64,000 nucleotides of DNA from Bolinopsis microptera (taxonomy: Eukaryota; Ctenophora; Tentaculata; Lobata; Bolinopsidae), in the NCBI RefSeq assembly GCF_026151205.1, contig NC_087081.1:10543113-10607112 (forward strand). The letters are read 5' to 3'. The notes beneath the pieces were generated by a model. That model worked only from the letters and a program-made list of their open reading frames with translations, did not search any database and was not told the DNA's origin. Both the position numbers and the translations under genes were made by a program. Positions 35,025 through 48,500 of the stretch are shown here, piece after piece. How positions within the stretch are numbered: position 1 is the first letter of the stretch; each line of letters starts with the position of its first letter.

Positions 35025-35785
35025 AAGATTAATCTTTCGAAAAGATAAGGGTTTATTATAGCATCTAATTTTGCTAATTTTGCTACTACTATGATAAAGA
35101 ATGAAATACCAAGTATATTGAAGTGTAGTAAAGTGTTATTGGACTTTGCTTATTTGAAAACAAACACCTTTAAATTAAATATTGTTTTAATAACAAGGGA
35201 ATGAGTTTTTCTATTTGAGCTGTTTAGTTCAAAGAAAAGCAGATATATGGACTGCTTTAAAACTTTTATTTTGGAAAAAGTTTGTTTCAGTAACCATTGA
35301 GAACCAGTGGCCTTTTGTAACTGCATCTTTAACCTCAGTTTAACTTTGAAACGTCAAGTGACTGGTAAAGTCAAATATTGTGTTCTATGAACATTTATTC
35401 TAGTATTTTGAAGTGTAGAAATTGTTAAGATCTTTAATTTTGTACTAAATTACTGATGTTTTATAACGTTTTAACGGGGTGTAATTTTGTTAGGTAGGTA
35501 TTTAAAATTATTAGTCTTTTGGAAATTGAAGTTTTGATCTTTACTATTTATTGTTAATAAAATGCTCATTGTAGCCAGTTATTTTAAGATTTTCATCATC
35601 ATCATATACTCGACCAATTGATCAAAAGAGCAACCTTGAATAAAATCACTTTGACATTCTTCTCTGACATTCTTCTCATCTGATATAATTGAAGCATGAT
35701 AAAACCCTCACCAGTTACCCATAACTCTGAATAATACTTAGCAACAGTAAATAAATTAAAATAAATTAAAATAAATTAAATTAAT

Positions 35786-36555
35786 CTGAAAATAAGATAA
35801 ACTTTGACTATAACGATCTCAAAGAGGGTAACGTCAGCCTATTATATTATACGGTTATAGTCGCTGAACAGTAACATATAACTAATTACTATTATCAATA
35901 TATATCTTTTTAGAGATAATAAACATCAATTCAATTTGAGATAATCATTCACTAATATTTCATCCTATAATTATAAACAGGCGCAACAATTATAAATCAG
36001 TAACTGTAGGCGGTGACACAAACAATCAATAAATAAATTGGTAAAATTAAAGTGAATCAACAAATAAATGTAATTAATGTATTAATAAATGAAATTTTAA
36101 GTTAACATAAGCTTGACAAAGCTTATTGAGTACAATGTTAAAATCAATAATGGAATTAGAATTGAAGCAACAAAACGATTCAAAGCAGATGAATTCAAAA
36201 GATTTTATTCTTATTTTATTTTATTCAGGAAAATATCATATCAAATTATTGAAGCAACAAAACCGTAATATTTGTTATCAAAGAAAAGGGCTACGAGAAT
36301 TCAGTTTAGAAACTGTTCTATCACAAATATACTAATATATACTATATAGATTTAAATCTTCATGTTCTCCGATTTAACTGAAATTTAAAGTCCTCAGAAG
36401 CTATTTAATCGCAAAGAGTCATTGGCATTTCTCGAGTGCAAGCGAGGCGAAAACATCCTGCATAGTTCATAGTTGCACAAACAATGAGAGTCCGAGTAAG
36501 GATACGGTAAATGATGACGTCGCGTAACACTGTGATGACATCACGTGAGTAAAGG
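35786..36555. other. AT-rich spacer between LINE and Rap-GAP gene end
   Basis: No gene seen. The 3' untranslated region of the minus-strand Rap-GAP gene begins at 36555 and runs into this stretch; several tttatt words (AATAAA on the minus strand) occur, but none is a clear choice. Confidence 0.5.
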
Positions 36556-39500
36556 TTACACGGTGTGTTCGAGGACAGGGGCACCCTTTATCCCCTCCAC
36601 CGAGCGGGGGTCTGCTTGAAATGCCAGAGCAACTATAAGCTTGTGATCAGGAACTACCCCTGCTGGATACACAACCTGGTGGGATGGAGAGTTAGATTTA
36701 CCTTACTCGGGAATATTATGACTGGGATAAAGTGGTGGGTTTTGGAACATTCCGCCATATTTTTACCGGTCATTAATTTTTCCAGTCATAAATTAACCCG
36801 CTATAATGTTCCCGAGTAAGGTAAACTAATAGTAATACATTTTGATGCTTGGTGGGTTTTGGAAAATTCCGCCATATTTTTCCCGGTCATTAATTTTCCC
36901 AGTCATAAATTAACCCGCTATAATATTCCCGAGTAAGGTAAGTGAAATCTGGAAAGCGAAAGCAAAATAAGGGACTATAGCATCAGCGATATAATTTGTT
37001 AAATGTGATAAAGTGAAAGTGAAAACACGTGACCTGCATAAGCTCTCTTGGTTTTATCAGATGAAACTGAATCTTATTCACCAGCTGCTGGAGTACCGTC
37101 TTCATATCCCTTCCTGAACAGTTGCAAAATCAATTAATTATTTAATTATATATATTTTAAAACTCATTTAGTGCTCTATATACAATTCTATATAATAATT
37201 CATTCAATCACGACAGGTTAATATCAAAATTTATAAAATCTAGATTCTAGGTGGCTTAATTTGTAAACGCTTCAGCCTACCTTCCTGTTTAGCACAGAAG
37301 TTCTTGCCCCATCTGATGGCAGCGTTGAACTTGGCGATCTCGTCAATATCCAGGTCACGTGCAAATACCAGCTGCAGCACGTGTTCTGATAGGTTACAAA
37401 ACGAGGGCAGACTCAGTACCTGCCGGGAAACGTGGAGGTAGGATCTGTTGAAACAGGAGATAAGATCTGTGGTCATGGAAACAGGAGGTAAGATCTGTTG
37501 TCATGGAAACAGGAGGTAGGATCTGTTGTCGTGGAAACAGGAGATAAGATCTGTGGTCATGGAAATAGGAGATAATATCTGTGTCATGGAAACAGGAGAT
37601 AAGATCTGTGGTCATGGAAGCAGGAGATAAGATCTGTGGTCATGGAAACAGGAGATAAGATCTGTGGTCATGGAAACAGGAGATAAGATCTGTGGTCATG
37701 GAAACAGGAGATAAGATCTGTGGTCATGGAAACAGGAGATAAGATCTGTGGTCATGGAAACAGGAGATAAGATCTGTTGTCATGGAAACATGAGATAAGA
37801 TCTGTGGTCATGGAAACAGGAGATAATACATGTGGTCATGGAAACAGGAGATAAGATCTGTGGTCATGGAAACAGGAGATAAGATCGTTTGTCATGGAAA
37901 CAGGATATAAGAACAGATTGCCAGTCAAGTGGCTTGTTTCACTTCATTAAGTAAATATTGAGGGGGGAAAAACCGTAACATTATTTAATCATAAACAAAC
38001 GTACATCACGAATGTTCTGATCAATAAACTCGAGGAGTTTCTGTAGCATGCTTTTAACACTTTTATACTGGATGAAAAACTCCATGGCGTTCAGCATGTC
38101 TATGATGGTATCGAAGGATATGGCTGACGGTAGGATCTTTAAACACGCTTCTCTTAGTTCGGGCAGGTCAAATCTGGGATGAAAAGGTTAACGTGATAGA
38201 AGTGTAGTAGTAATTAGTAGTAACCTGGTAACCTAGTTACATAGCAATCTGGTAACATAATAACCTGGTAACCTATAAATTTACCTGTCTGCTGCAGCTA
38301 TGAGACTGGGAAGATGACTTGTAACGATGTAGCAACTGCCAGTGTGTATATACTGCAGTACAACACTCATTACCTTACAGTTGAACTCTTCCACTGTCAC
38401 CTGTTAAACACAAGGATATATTTTGTATAAATGTTAAATACATGTCACATATTAACATACTGGGATAACAGGGTGTTTCTAAAGTCTTGCAAGGATGTAC
38501 TTTTAAATAACTTTTTATGCATTTTTCTAAACTCCATTATGTAAAAAGTTACTGATAGTTCTGAGGTTTAATGGTGACTTCTGAATTTTGTACGTTGCGA
38601 AAAACATACGCAAACACTAAAACTCGTACCTTAGGAAGAGTAATCTTGTGTTTCTCGCCGTGTATTGAAGTGGACCCCTTCTTCCGAGGATAGTCTCCAG
38701 GATTCAAGTTGTACTCCCTTCTCTCCTTCGGTCTCAACAAGCGGCTGTCAAAGTCATGCAGTGGTGCGTTAACCAGCAGCTTCTGAAACACCCTAAGGGG
38801 AAGGGATTTTGTTAACCAGCAGCTTCTGAAACACCCTAAGGGGAAGGGATTTTGTTAACCAGCAGCTTCTGAAACACCCTAAGGGGAAGGGATTTTGTTA
38901 ACCAGCAGCTTCTGAAACACCCTAAGGGGAAGGGATTTTGTTAACCAGCAGCTTCTGAAACACCCTAAGGGGAAGGGATTTTGTTAACCAGCAGCTTCTG
39001 AAACACCCTAAGGGGAAGGGATTTTGTTAACCAGCAGCTTCTGAAACACCCTAAGGGGAAGGGATTTTGTTAACCTGCAGCTTCTGAAACACCCTAAGGG
39101 GAAGGGATTTTGTTAACCAGCAGCTTCTGAAACACCCTAAGGGGAAGGGATTTTGTTAACCAGCAGCTTCTGAAACACCCTAAGGGATTTTGGAATTATT
39201 GAGTACAACAAGTCTTATCATAATTCTGTGGTTTATTTTGTTCCAGTATAACCAACATCAATGTTCTGGAAATGACGATTTAACAGTAAGCGAAATATTT
39301 AAAATATTGAAATAAAAATAGTACCTGCAACGAACAGCCATTATGGCCCGTATGCCAAAGAGAAGACTTTTACTCTTTCCAGCCACAATGACAACGTCGC
39401 ACAATTCTAAAAGAGAACGAGAGTCTAAATAAAATTGTTATGACGATAAACTTATTTCACCACCCATCTATAACTGTAATGCCAAATCCCGCCCCCCCCC

Positions 39501-42500
39501 CCCCCCCCCGATTTACCTCAAACATTTATTTTACGCGGATGATTCCTTTCCCCGAATTTATCTTTCCCCAAATGTATCTAGCTAAACACAAGGAAACATT
39601 TTTAATCACCTGTTATTGTACTAGAAACATATTCGTTCTCCAGATCTTTGCCGAGCTTGTTGGCGTTCTCGTACCTCTCAAATACGGCGTCCAACAGCGG
39701 TGACTGGGGTCTAACTGCACCGAACGGAAGCCACGTTCCTCGTCTGAGAGAATGTTCTGAATTTATTCATCTGACATTTTGTATTCGATGCTGGGTTATT
39801 CGGATGAACTGTTATGGTAGAAATGGATGAAAATGACACCAGAAACTTAAATCAAACAGCTTATTATAGAAATAAATACTAAAATGTTAAGAATGCTAAG
39901 TTCGTAACAATTACCCATTTTCCATGTGACATTCTCGCTTCTTTGACTCTGTATCCATTCGAAACTTTTGCACTAAGTCTCCTACAACAATATAAGTTAT
40001 AAACTTTAGGTCTTATTGGCAACATATCGGCTTAACCATAAACAGAAATTCAAGAAAATGGATTTATACAGAATTTCAAGATTTACCAAAAATAAAAAAT
40101 GTGCCATAAATGAATGAAAATTTTAGAGCCTTCGCTTCACTAAGCGAGTTGTTGGAAGAGATAAAAACGTTTTATGAAGCTACCCAAGCACAACAATGAG
40201 TATTTCCCCCAATTACTAGGTTCCCCTACCTTTAATTAAAGAAAGGCCCACACTGTCGAGTGTCAGTGTTACTTACCTAACATCTGGTGTCTTGTTCGCT
40301 CTATCATAATCTTGAATTTAGATGCGTTATATGCAGCATGTTGACCGTTAACAATCTTGCAAAGTATGAAGTCTCTGAATGCGTTGTCCTGGAGATTGGT
40401 TGGTTTTTTAAATCATAAAAACAATATAAACACCAGTTATCGATGTTAGCTGAAGTATAAGAATATAAACCTTTCCATTCTGCAAAGACTCAAATTTCAC
40501 GGAAAAATCTAAAACTAAATTTGAAATTAAGAAATTGTTTAGTGAAGAACAAAGACCAAATTGTACCCTTTGAAATACGTAGTCAGGACTGCACTGGGCA
40601 CCAAACAGTTGGACACCATTCTTCGCAACGAGTGCAACCTGAAATGCAGATATTTGTTATCAATAGGTTCCAAATGAATTACTTGAAGTTTTGATCTCAT
40701 TGCTTTTTAAAACTTTACCGAGCTCGCAGAAGAATTTGCTTTGACGTGAAAGTTAGTGACAGACACTTCGTTGTCTCTCTTTGTAACGATATTAATTTGC
40801 TCCTAAATTTCTTTAGTATATCACTTTGGTTTGTTGACAGGTCACAGGAGAACCGAAAATGGTTCTAATTTTTTATCAACTTATCAGTAAAATGGTCTGG
40901 CGAGATATTTTATTGCAGTTCAGATATTAACAGACTTCAGTTTGACGCTAAGATATAACCTCCCCATTCCAAAGTCATTTTCGTTGGTTTATTCTCATCA
41001 GTATGCCATGTTGCCAGTGTAAAACGAAGCGTCTTTGATAAGCACAAACGGCGTTAAAAAATGATGCGTGCGCGCGGTGTTCTGTATTTTAAAATAAGCG
41101 CGCCATCCAAAAGCGTGCAAAATTTGATTTCGAAATCGATCCCCCAACCTAAACATTTATGCCATATACGGTTATAGATACCACGCAAAGTAACTTATTA
41201 AAGAGAATGGGCTTGTAACTTTTGAGAGGGGCATGTGATCATTTTCTTGGATTTAAAACAATCATCATGTACCTTGGTGGAAAAAGAAATCTGCGCTAAA
41301 GTATGACATCAAATATAGATTTGGGGATGATACCTGGATAAACAAGAAACGCTTATTTGGTATGATATGACACTGCTGATAAGTGACACAATAGGGCTGC
41401 TGTCGGGGTGTAGGCCGAACGAGCACACATTTTACAGATCTGGCCAAATTATAGCATTATTGTGAACTCTGATGTGATACTAACATCTGACGGCTGGTGA
41501 TTTATGGGCTTAGTATTTTATATGTAGGTAGTACGTATGTTTGTGTGTGGATAGTGTGTATATTTACTTTGAATTCTATGTCTCCCCTTATCTAGTCGTT
41601 GGTAATTTAGATTATTCTCTCTCAGGCTGTTACTTAATTTGATAACTACTTTCACACTACTATATTAATAGTTGTTATAACAACAAGTTTGAGGGATTCT
41701 GATGAAAAGTTACAGAAAAATCTATAAAACTTCATTAATTTCTTTTTATTAGAACGTCTTCTCACTTATCCAACAGTTAAACTGGTTAATAACATATTTG
41801 ATTAGTTAATCGGTTAATTAGCTAATTTCAAATTTGGTATAAGTCACATTATAGTCCTTGCCTGAAACCGGACAGACTAAGATAAAGACGTGACGAAGGT
41901 GACACTTAATTAAACAAATAGTTAATTGGTTAATTATTTAATTAGCTATGACTCACATTATATCCACCGCCCGCTACAGGCCTGACTACGATAAAGACAT
42001 GAAGAAAGTGAGACTTGATGCAGGAGGGTCTGAACCGTACTGTTGGTCCATCAAGGAACACAACACACACTATGTCGTTACCTATGTGTCTCTTTCTCTG
42101 CAGCTGGGGAGGAGATAATTAATTAAGTAATTATCTGATTAGATAATTAATTAGATTACGTCCGAGATAAAATATGAAGAACGCAATTTCCATTTTGTAT
42201 ATCTTTAATGATCCAACAGCTATTCTGAGGACAGTATAGTTAATTTATTAATTTATACACTTGACCAGTCAAGTGTAAGGTTATCAGATCAATTCTTAAT
42301 CCATAAATAAACATAACTAGGACGCTTGTCAAGAAGGTCGCACATAGATTTAAGTCAATTTATCTGTGCAATATAACAAAACAAACATCCCGAAAAGTGT
42401 GGACATTTTATTAATTTACCTGCTGTAGATCTTCGTAAGAATATGGCAGAAGTGTGGATACGTGAAACATGAACTCGCTTCCTGAACACAAGGAAATATT

Positions 42501-45500
42501 TCATAACATTAACTTACTACTCAAACACAAGAAAAAGTTTGAGAATATAAACCCAATATGTGAATGTAAAGGGAATCCGGAATACATATCACAAGTTTGA
42601 GAGTGTGGATACTGTGGTAGGAAATTGCATATTTCTTTCTGCATTTTTATGTGAAACTTTGTAATATATAACGTAATCACTGAGGGGGAGGGAAGGGGGT
42701 TCTAAATGAATATGCGAGTGTGATTTCAATACAATAGCTATGTGTAATACTGATTGCCGAGGAGGGAAGTAGGTCAAAAATTGGCCAACAAGTGATTATG
42801 TAACATTTGACGTGTTTTCGCATCTTTGTGGTAACTTTTGTTGAAAGTTTCAAAATATTGTTAAAAAGTAAACCTCGCCAAGTAGTATAAACAGACTCAG
42901 TGCCGGTCTGATTGCTGATAGCATCCAGTCCGCCCCTAAAACCTTTGAACCCCTTCAGTGTCACCCTGAAATATTTGAAATACTTTAAATGTCACCCTGA
43001 AATATTTTAAATACTTTAAGGGGTAAAGGGGAGATACACCAAAAAAGTTTTTGCTCCGAACATCGATTTTATTTTATAATATGGTTAAATAGACAAAAAG
43101 AATAAGATTGCACACCTTCAAAATTTTCTAAAAATATTCCCTCATCGAGAAAAAAAAAATATTTTTCTTTTTCGAAAATTTTTAAAATTTGGAGAAGTCT
43201 GTCACTGTAATACCGATAGTTCGGCCATTTTAAAAGTTTTTTGGCTGATTTTTTACTGAACATTACTTACACTCCGTACAAGACAACCCTATAAAGGATT
43301 ATATAATTGAACAATAAATGACCAAGTTACAGACCGAACAAGGTGAAAAAAGAAAAATTGGGATTTTTGCCTACCACCAAAGTTGTTCATTTTACCACTC
43401 GCCCAGGTCATCGGATATCGCTTCAAAAATTCTTGTGAGTGTAGTTGATGATCATGGAAAGCTTTTTGGAACCGGATTTTTCTCAATTTTGAGTTTTAAG
43501 CTATGAAATGTGGCCTAAACGACTTAGTAAAATTCATCGTAAAAAAGGGCCAAACATGGCAGATTTAAGGCTTAAAATGCCTATAACTCAAAAAGTATCA
43601 GTTTTTTTGAAATAATTTTTACAGGATCGTTATCAGCTTGGTAAGACAGATCTTTTAGTACCAAATTTATAATAGTTCAAGACACAAAATTTGTAAAAAA
43701 ATGTGTACAATTTGTACAAAATTTATACAAGGGGGGACCCTTGTGTTCGAGCTGGAAAATTATTTAAGACAATTTGTCTTCTAAAATCACCTATTTGGTG
43801 CTAAAAGATTCGTCTTCTCAAGCTGATTACGATTCTGTAAAAATTATTTCAAAAGAACTGATACTTTTTGAGTTATAGGCATTTTAAGCCTTAAATCTGC
43901 CATGTTTGGCCCTTTTTTACGATGAATTTTACTAAGTCGTTTAGGCCACATTTCATAGCTTAAAACTCAAAATTGAGAAAAATCCGGTTCCAAAAAGCTT
44001 TCCATGATCATCAACTACACTCACAAGAATTTTTGAAGCGATATCTGATGACCTGGGCGAGTGGTAAAATGAACAACTTTGGTTGTAGGCAAAAATCCCA
44101 ATTTTTCTTTTTTCACCTTGTTCGGTCTGTAACTTGGTCATTTATTGTTCAATTATATAATCCTTTATAGGGTTGTCTTGTACGGAGTGTAAGTAATGTT
44201 CAGTAAAAAATCAGCCAAAAAACTTTTAAAATGGCCGAACTATTGGTATTACAGTGACAGACTTCTCCAAATTTTAAAAATTTTCGAAAAAGAAAAATAT
44301 TTTTTTTCTCGATGAGGGAATATTTTTAGAAAATTTTGAAGGTGTGCAATCTTATTCTTTTTGTCTATTTAACCATAATATAAAATAAAATCGATGTTCG
44401 GAGCAAAAACGTTTTTGGTGTATCTCCCTGAAATATTTTAAATATTTTAAATCTCCTCCTGAAATATTTGAAATGCCATTAACTTCTCTTACATTGGTTA
44501 AACAGCACCCTAGTGCATACCTAACTGCATAATCAGCATAAATAATGGAACCCTTAGCAGGCCCACAACCATATGTGTCAAATCATACTTCATTGACTGA
44601 CAGGAAATATTTCCCGATGTCGAAGACAATTTGGCACTTTACTTGGCAGTTTAATTCTTCTAGCTTCACTGTATACTTATATATTCTACTAGTGTAACCC
44701 GTGCCTACGGCCGGGACTTCACTGTTGCAATTGAAATGCAAAAGTATAAACCCGCCTATTAAATAAGAAAACACGCATTATATTGTCGTATGGAATTATT
44801 AACTCTCTCTACAGTCCAAACATACCGCAATGAGTGCCCCCTCCCCTAATAAGCTTATAAGACGATAGTGAATCTTACGCGGCAAACCTAGTTATGATTC
44901 ATGTACCAACGCTACATATGCAGCTACATATTTAGTAATGGAAGAGAGAGCAAGGCGAGGAGGGAGAAAAAGAGAGCCATTTATGTCATATTTTTGGTAC
45001 AAAACCATCAATTAAACCACTTACCACAAACCGATTTAAAAAACCCTTTTTCATTTGGCTTCGTCAGAGTTTTCATGGCACTATACCGAAAAAGCCAGTC
45101 TCATAACTCTTACCGTTTTCTTGACACGCGCACAGTCACACAGACAGACATACACACATTCTTAGATTAATGTTTAATGTAAGGCCCACAATGTTATAAA
45201 ATTAGGATCAATAAAGTATCATTTGGCTTCGTCGAAACTATACCGAAAAAAAACCAGTCCCGTAACTCTTACAGTTTTCTTAATTAGCCGCTCAGAAATT
45301 ACACGCGCACATACACACAGACAGACAATAGACATACAGACAGACACTCTCTCTCTCTCTGTTCTGGTCAACGGTTTCTGGCCTCTTACTAAAAGATGGA
45401 GGCCTTCTCACCGTGCCCACAGAATGCAACTCCTGCTAGCTGCACGCCAGGACTCCCAAAGTATATACGAAATCATAAAATAATAAATATCAATGCAACA

Positions 45501-48500
45501 GACCCTGAGACCCCTGGAGTCTTGAAGCTGTCACTACCTGTCTCAGAGCAAACCCACTTCCGTTGTAGTACTTCTGCGGGCAGACAAGGGACTTCCGAGC
45601 AAGGTCAAAGCCTGGGAGATATGTCTCTATGCGGAGATGGGCCTAGGTTGAGTTCCTAATATGGGATTTAGCGAAAGTTCCTGGTGAAGAATCCTTGTAG
45701 GTTACCCAAAAGGGTTTTCCCTATCCAGTCTTGTCGACTGTTCCACAAATTTGAAGATTGTATGATTGTAGTTTACTGTTTTTAAGGTAGAGTTTACCAA
45801 TTATCCTCATTCTGAACGTCATGATCTGGATGCACTTGCAGAGGAGGTGCTGGGATGTTTCTGCTTCTCCTGAAAAGTGTTCACAATCTTGCGTCTCGAA
45901 GTTGACATTGTTTGCCACGTTCTGAAAATAAACTAGTGGGCTGTGACCTATCCTGAAAGCGACCATGTAAGCCATCTGATGTGAGTTCCAGAAAAATTAA
46001 AGTTCCTGTATTTATATTTGTGAAGGAACATCTCAAGTGGAATGTTCCTTTGTCACTGAGTGTGGCCTAATTGGGAGGAAGGGTTCTGGTCCTATGGGGA
46101 TGTTGTTGGATTGATCGTCCCTTGCGAAATCGTCCGCTAGTTCTTTACCGTATACTCCTTCATGTCCTGGAACGAAGTTTTGCTCGATGAGAATACCTAG
46201 TGAGTTGAGTTGGTCTGAGATGTTCAGAACGAACCTGGAGTTAAAACTGGTGCTGTTAAGCGCTTTAAATGCAGCCTGGGAATCTGAGATCCTAAGTTAT
46301 CATTAGTCCAGATACTTGCCATTGTATAACGCAAATAGCGGGTACGATTTACTCAATGAACCTGAAGAAGGAATATCTGTCCTGAAATGATACCATGTAT
46401 GGTCGAGCTAAAAAATGAATCAAAAGTTAGAGTAAATCGTTAAGGACACGTTCATTGAAGTTTGAGGAAATTGGTAAATTTCTAAAACAGCGTTTTTGAC
46501 GATAGTGGTTTAATTTTAACATATATTAATCTAGCGTGTTCATAAGTTCTGAACATTAGCCACGTGACCCATACTCCCATATGCACTGCTCAAAAATAAA
46601 ATGTATTGCTTTTAGGCACTATTATGTAAAAAATGTCACATTTTTGTGACATTGTTTACCATAGCTGCCCAATTAGCATTTTTTGGTCTAAAATATAGTA
46701 GATTAGGTCAATCTAACAATTATGATACAATGTAGGCCTAAAGGGCAGTGATCGAACGGCTTTAAGGCAACATTTCGTAAACTTTGTCACACTCAGAATA
46801 CGAGACCTCTTTTCTACTGTGAGGTGTCCTCAAAACCCTTTCAACTCATTATTTGATAGTTCTTCTGCCAATCATAGCCCTAAAATATGTTGTTTTGAAA
46901 AATTAACAAATACATGCACTTGGCTATTGGGAAATGATGTAAATTCTGTCACATTATATGGAATTTGAAATTCTTGGTGAATTTCCGAAATCATTTATAT
47001 CTGATTTTGGTTTGGAAGGCGGGAAAACTCTATATGAGGACGATACACGGATACAGTTGATTGAAGTATAGGGCAGTTGATGTAAACATCGTCACAAAAT
47101 GATACGAAATCGTTAATGGACACGTTCATGTTGAAGTTTAAGGATATTGGTAAACCAAAAAAAATAACGTGTTCAGAAGTTCTGGACATTAGCCACGTGA
47201 CCCATACTTCCATATACACGGCTCAGAAATACAATTTATTGTTTTTAGGTACTATAATGTAAAAAATGTCACATTTTTGTGACTGTGTTAACCATAGCTG
47301 CCCAATTAGCATTTTTTTGGTTTAAAATATAGTACATTAGGTCATTCTAACAATTATGTTACAACATTTGGCTAAAGGGCAGGGATCGAACGGTTTTAAG
47401 GCAATATTTCGTAAACTTTGTCACACTCAGAATACGATACCTCTTTTCTACTGTGAGGTGTCCTCAAAACCCTTTCAACTCATTATTTGATGGTTCTTCT
47501 ACCAATCATAGTAAAATATGTTGTTTTGAAAAGTTAGCAAATACATGCACTTATTGGGAAATGATGTAAATTCTGTCACATTATATATGGAATTTAAAAT
47601 TTTGGGTGAATTGCCGAAATCATTTATATCTGATTTTGGTTTGGAAGGCGGGAAAACTGTATATAAGGACGATTCAAGTTAAGGGCAGTTGATGTAAAAA
47701 TTGTCACAATAATAATAAGGGCAGTTGATATGAAAGAAAATCTATCTAACTAATGCAATGGCTGATGTGACGAAATTTACATTTCTTGACCCTATTTTGA
47801 AGAAACATGCCTCGATTAGAATTCAATATTCTTCCAGGAATTATTGGTAGGTTATTATTCAGCAAATCAGAACTCAAGTTTAACAATTCTGAGTTTAATT
47901 TTACTAAGTTACCGAAATGTGACGAAATTCACTTTTCCTGCCCCAACAGTATAATTTCAATGTGATGAAAAATGGGCATGGGTTTCTATATTTCCTTATC
48001 TCTGAATTAATCATTTCAAACTATAATTAGGACTGTTGATGTGAAAGAAAATGTATCTAAATTTTACAATGACGTATTTGACAAAATTTACATTTCTTGA
48101 CCCTATTTTGAAGAACCATACCCCGATTAGAATTCAATATTCTTCCAGGAATTATTAGTAGGTTATTATTCAGCAGATCATCAGAACTCAAGTTTGACAA
48201 TTCTGAGTTTAATTATACTAAGTTACCGAAATGTGACGAAATTCACTTTTCCTGCCCCAAAAGTATAATTTCAATGTGATGAAAAATGGGCATGGGTTTC
48301 TATATTTCCTTTATCTCTGAATTAATCATTTCAAACTATAATTAGGACTGCTGTTGTGAGAGAAAATGTATCTAGATTTTCACAATGACGTATGTGACAA
48401 AATTTACATTTCTTGACCCTATTTTGAAGAACCATACCCCGATTAGAATTCAATATTCTTCCAGGAATTATTAGTAGGTTATTATTCAGCAGATCATCAG

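Larger units (their letters stand above)
29806..35785 (+). mobile_element. Nearly full-length two-ORF LINE (Jockey/CR1-like)
   Basis: Non-LTR retrotransposon. A candidate 5' untranslated region (about 29806-30201) has a palindrome aagcttacgta...tacgtaagctt (29992-30024) and a TATA-like ctatatatagc near 30050. ORF1 is 30202-31605 and ORF2 31602-35024, followed by an AT-rich 3' region ending in aaataaatta repeats at about 35746-35785. The exact 5' and 3' ends and target duplications were not resolved. One in-frame stop at 33507 is the only disabling change seen, so the copy is young. Confidence 0.85.

Noticed and set aside
36565-36819. 84-residue plus-strand frame with CXXC motif
   Set aside because: It is antisense to exon 24 of the Rap-GAP gene, whose BACK-domain coding fits far better.
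43318-44170. Matching short proteins on both strands of the 1.4-kb palindrome
   Set aside because: They arise because the arms are reverse complements; no recognisable protein.
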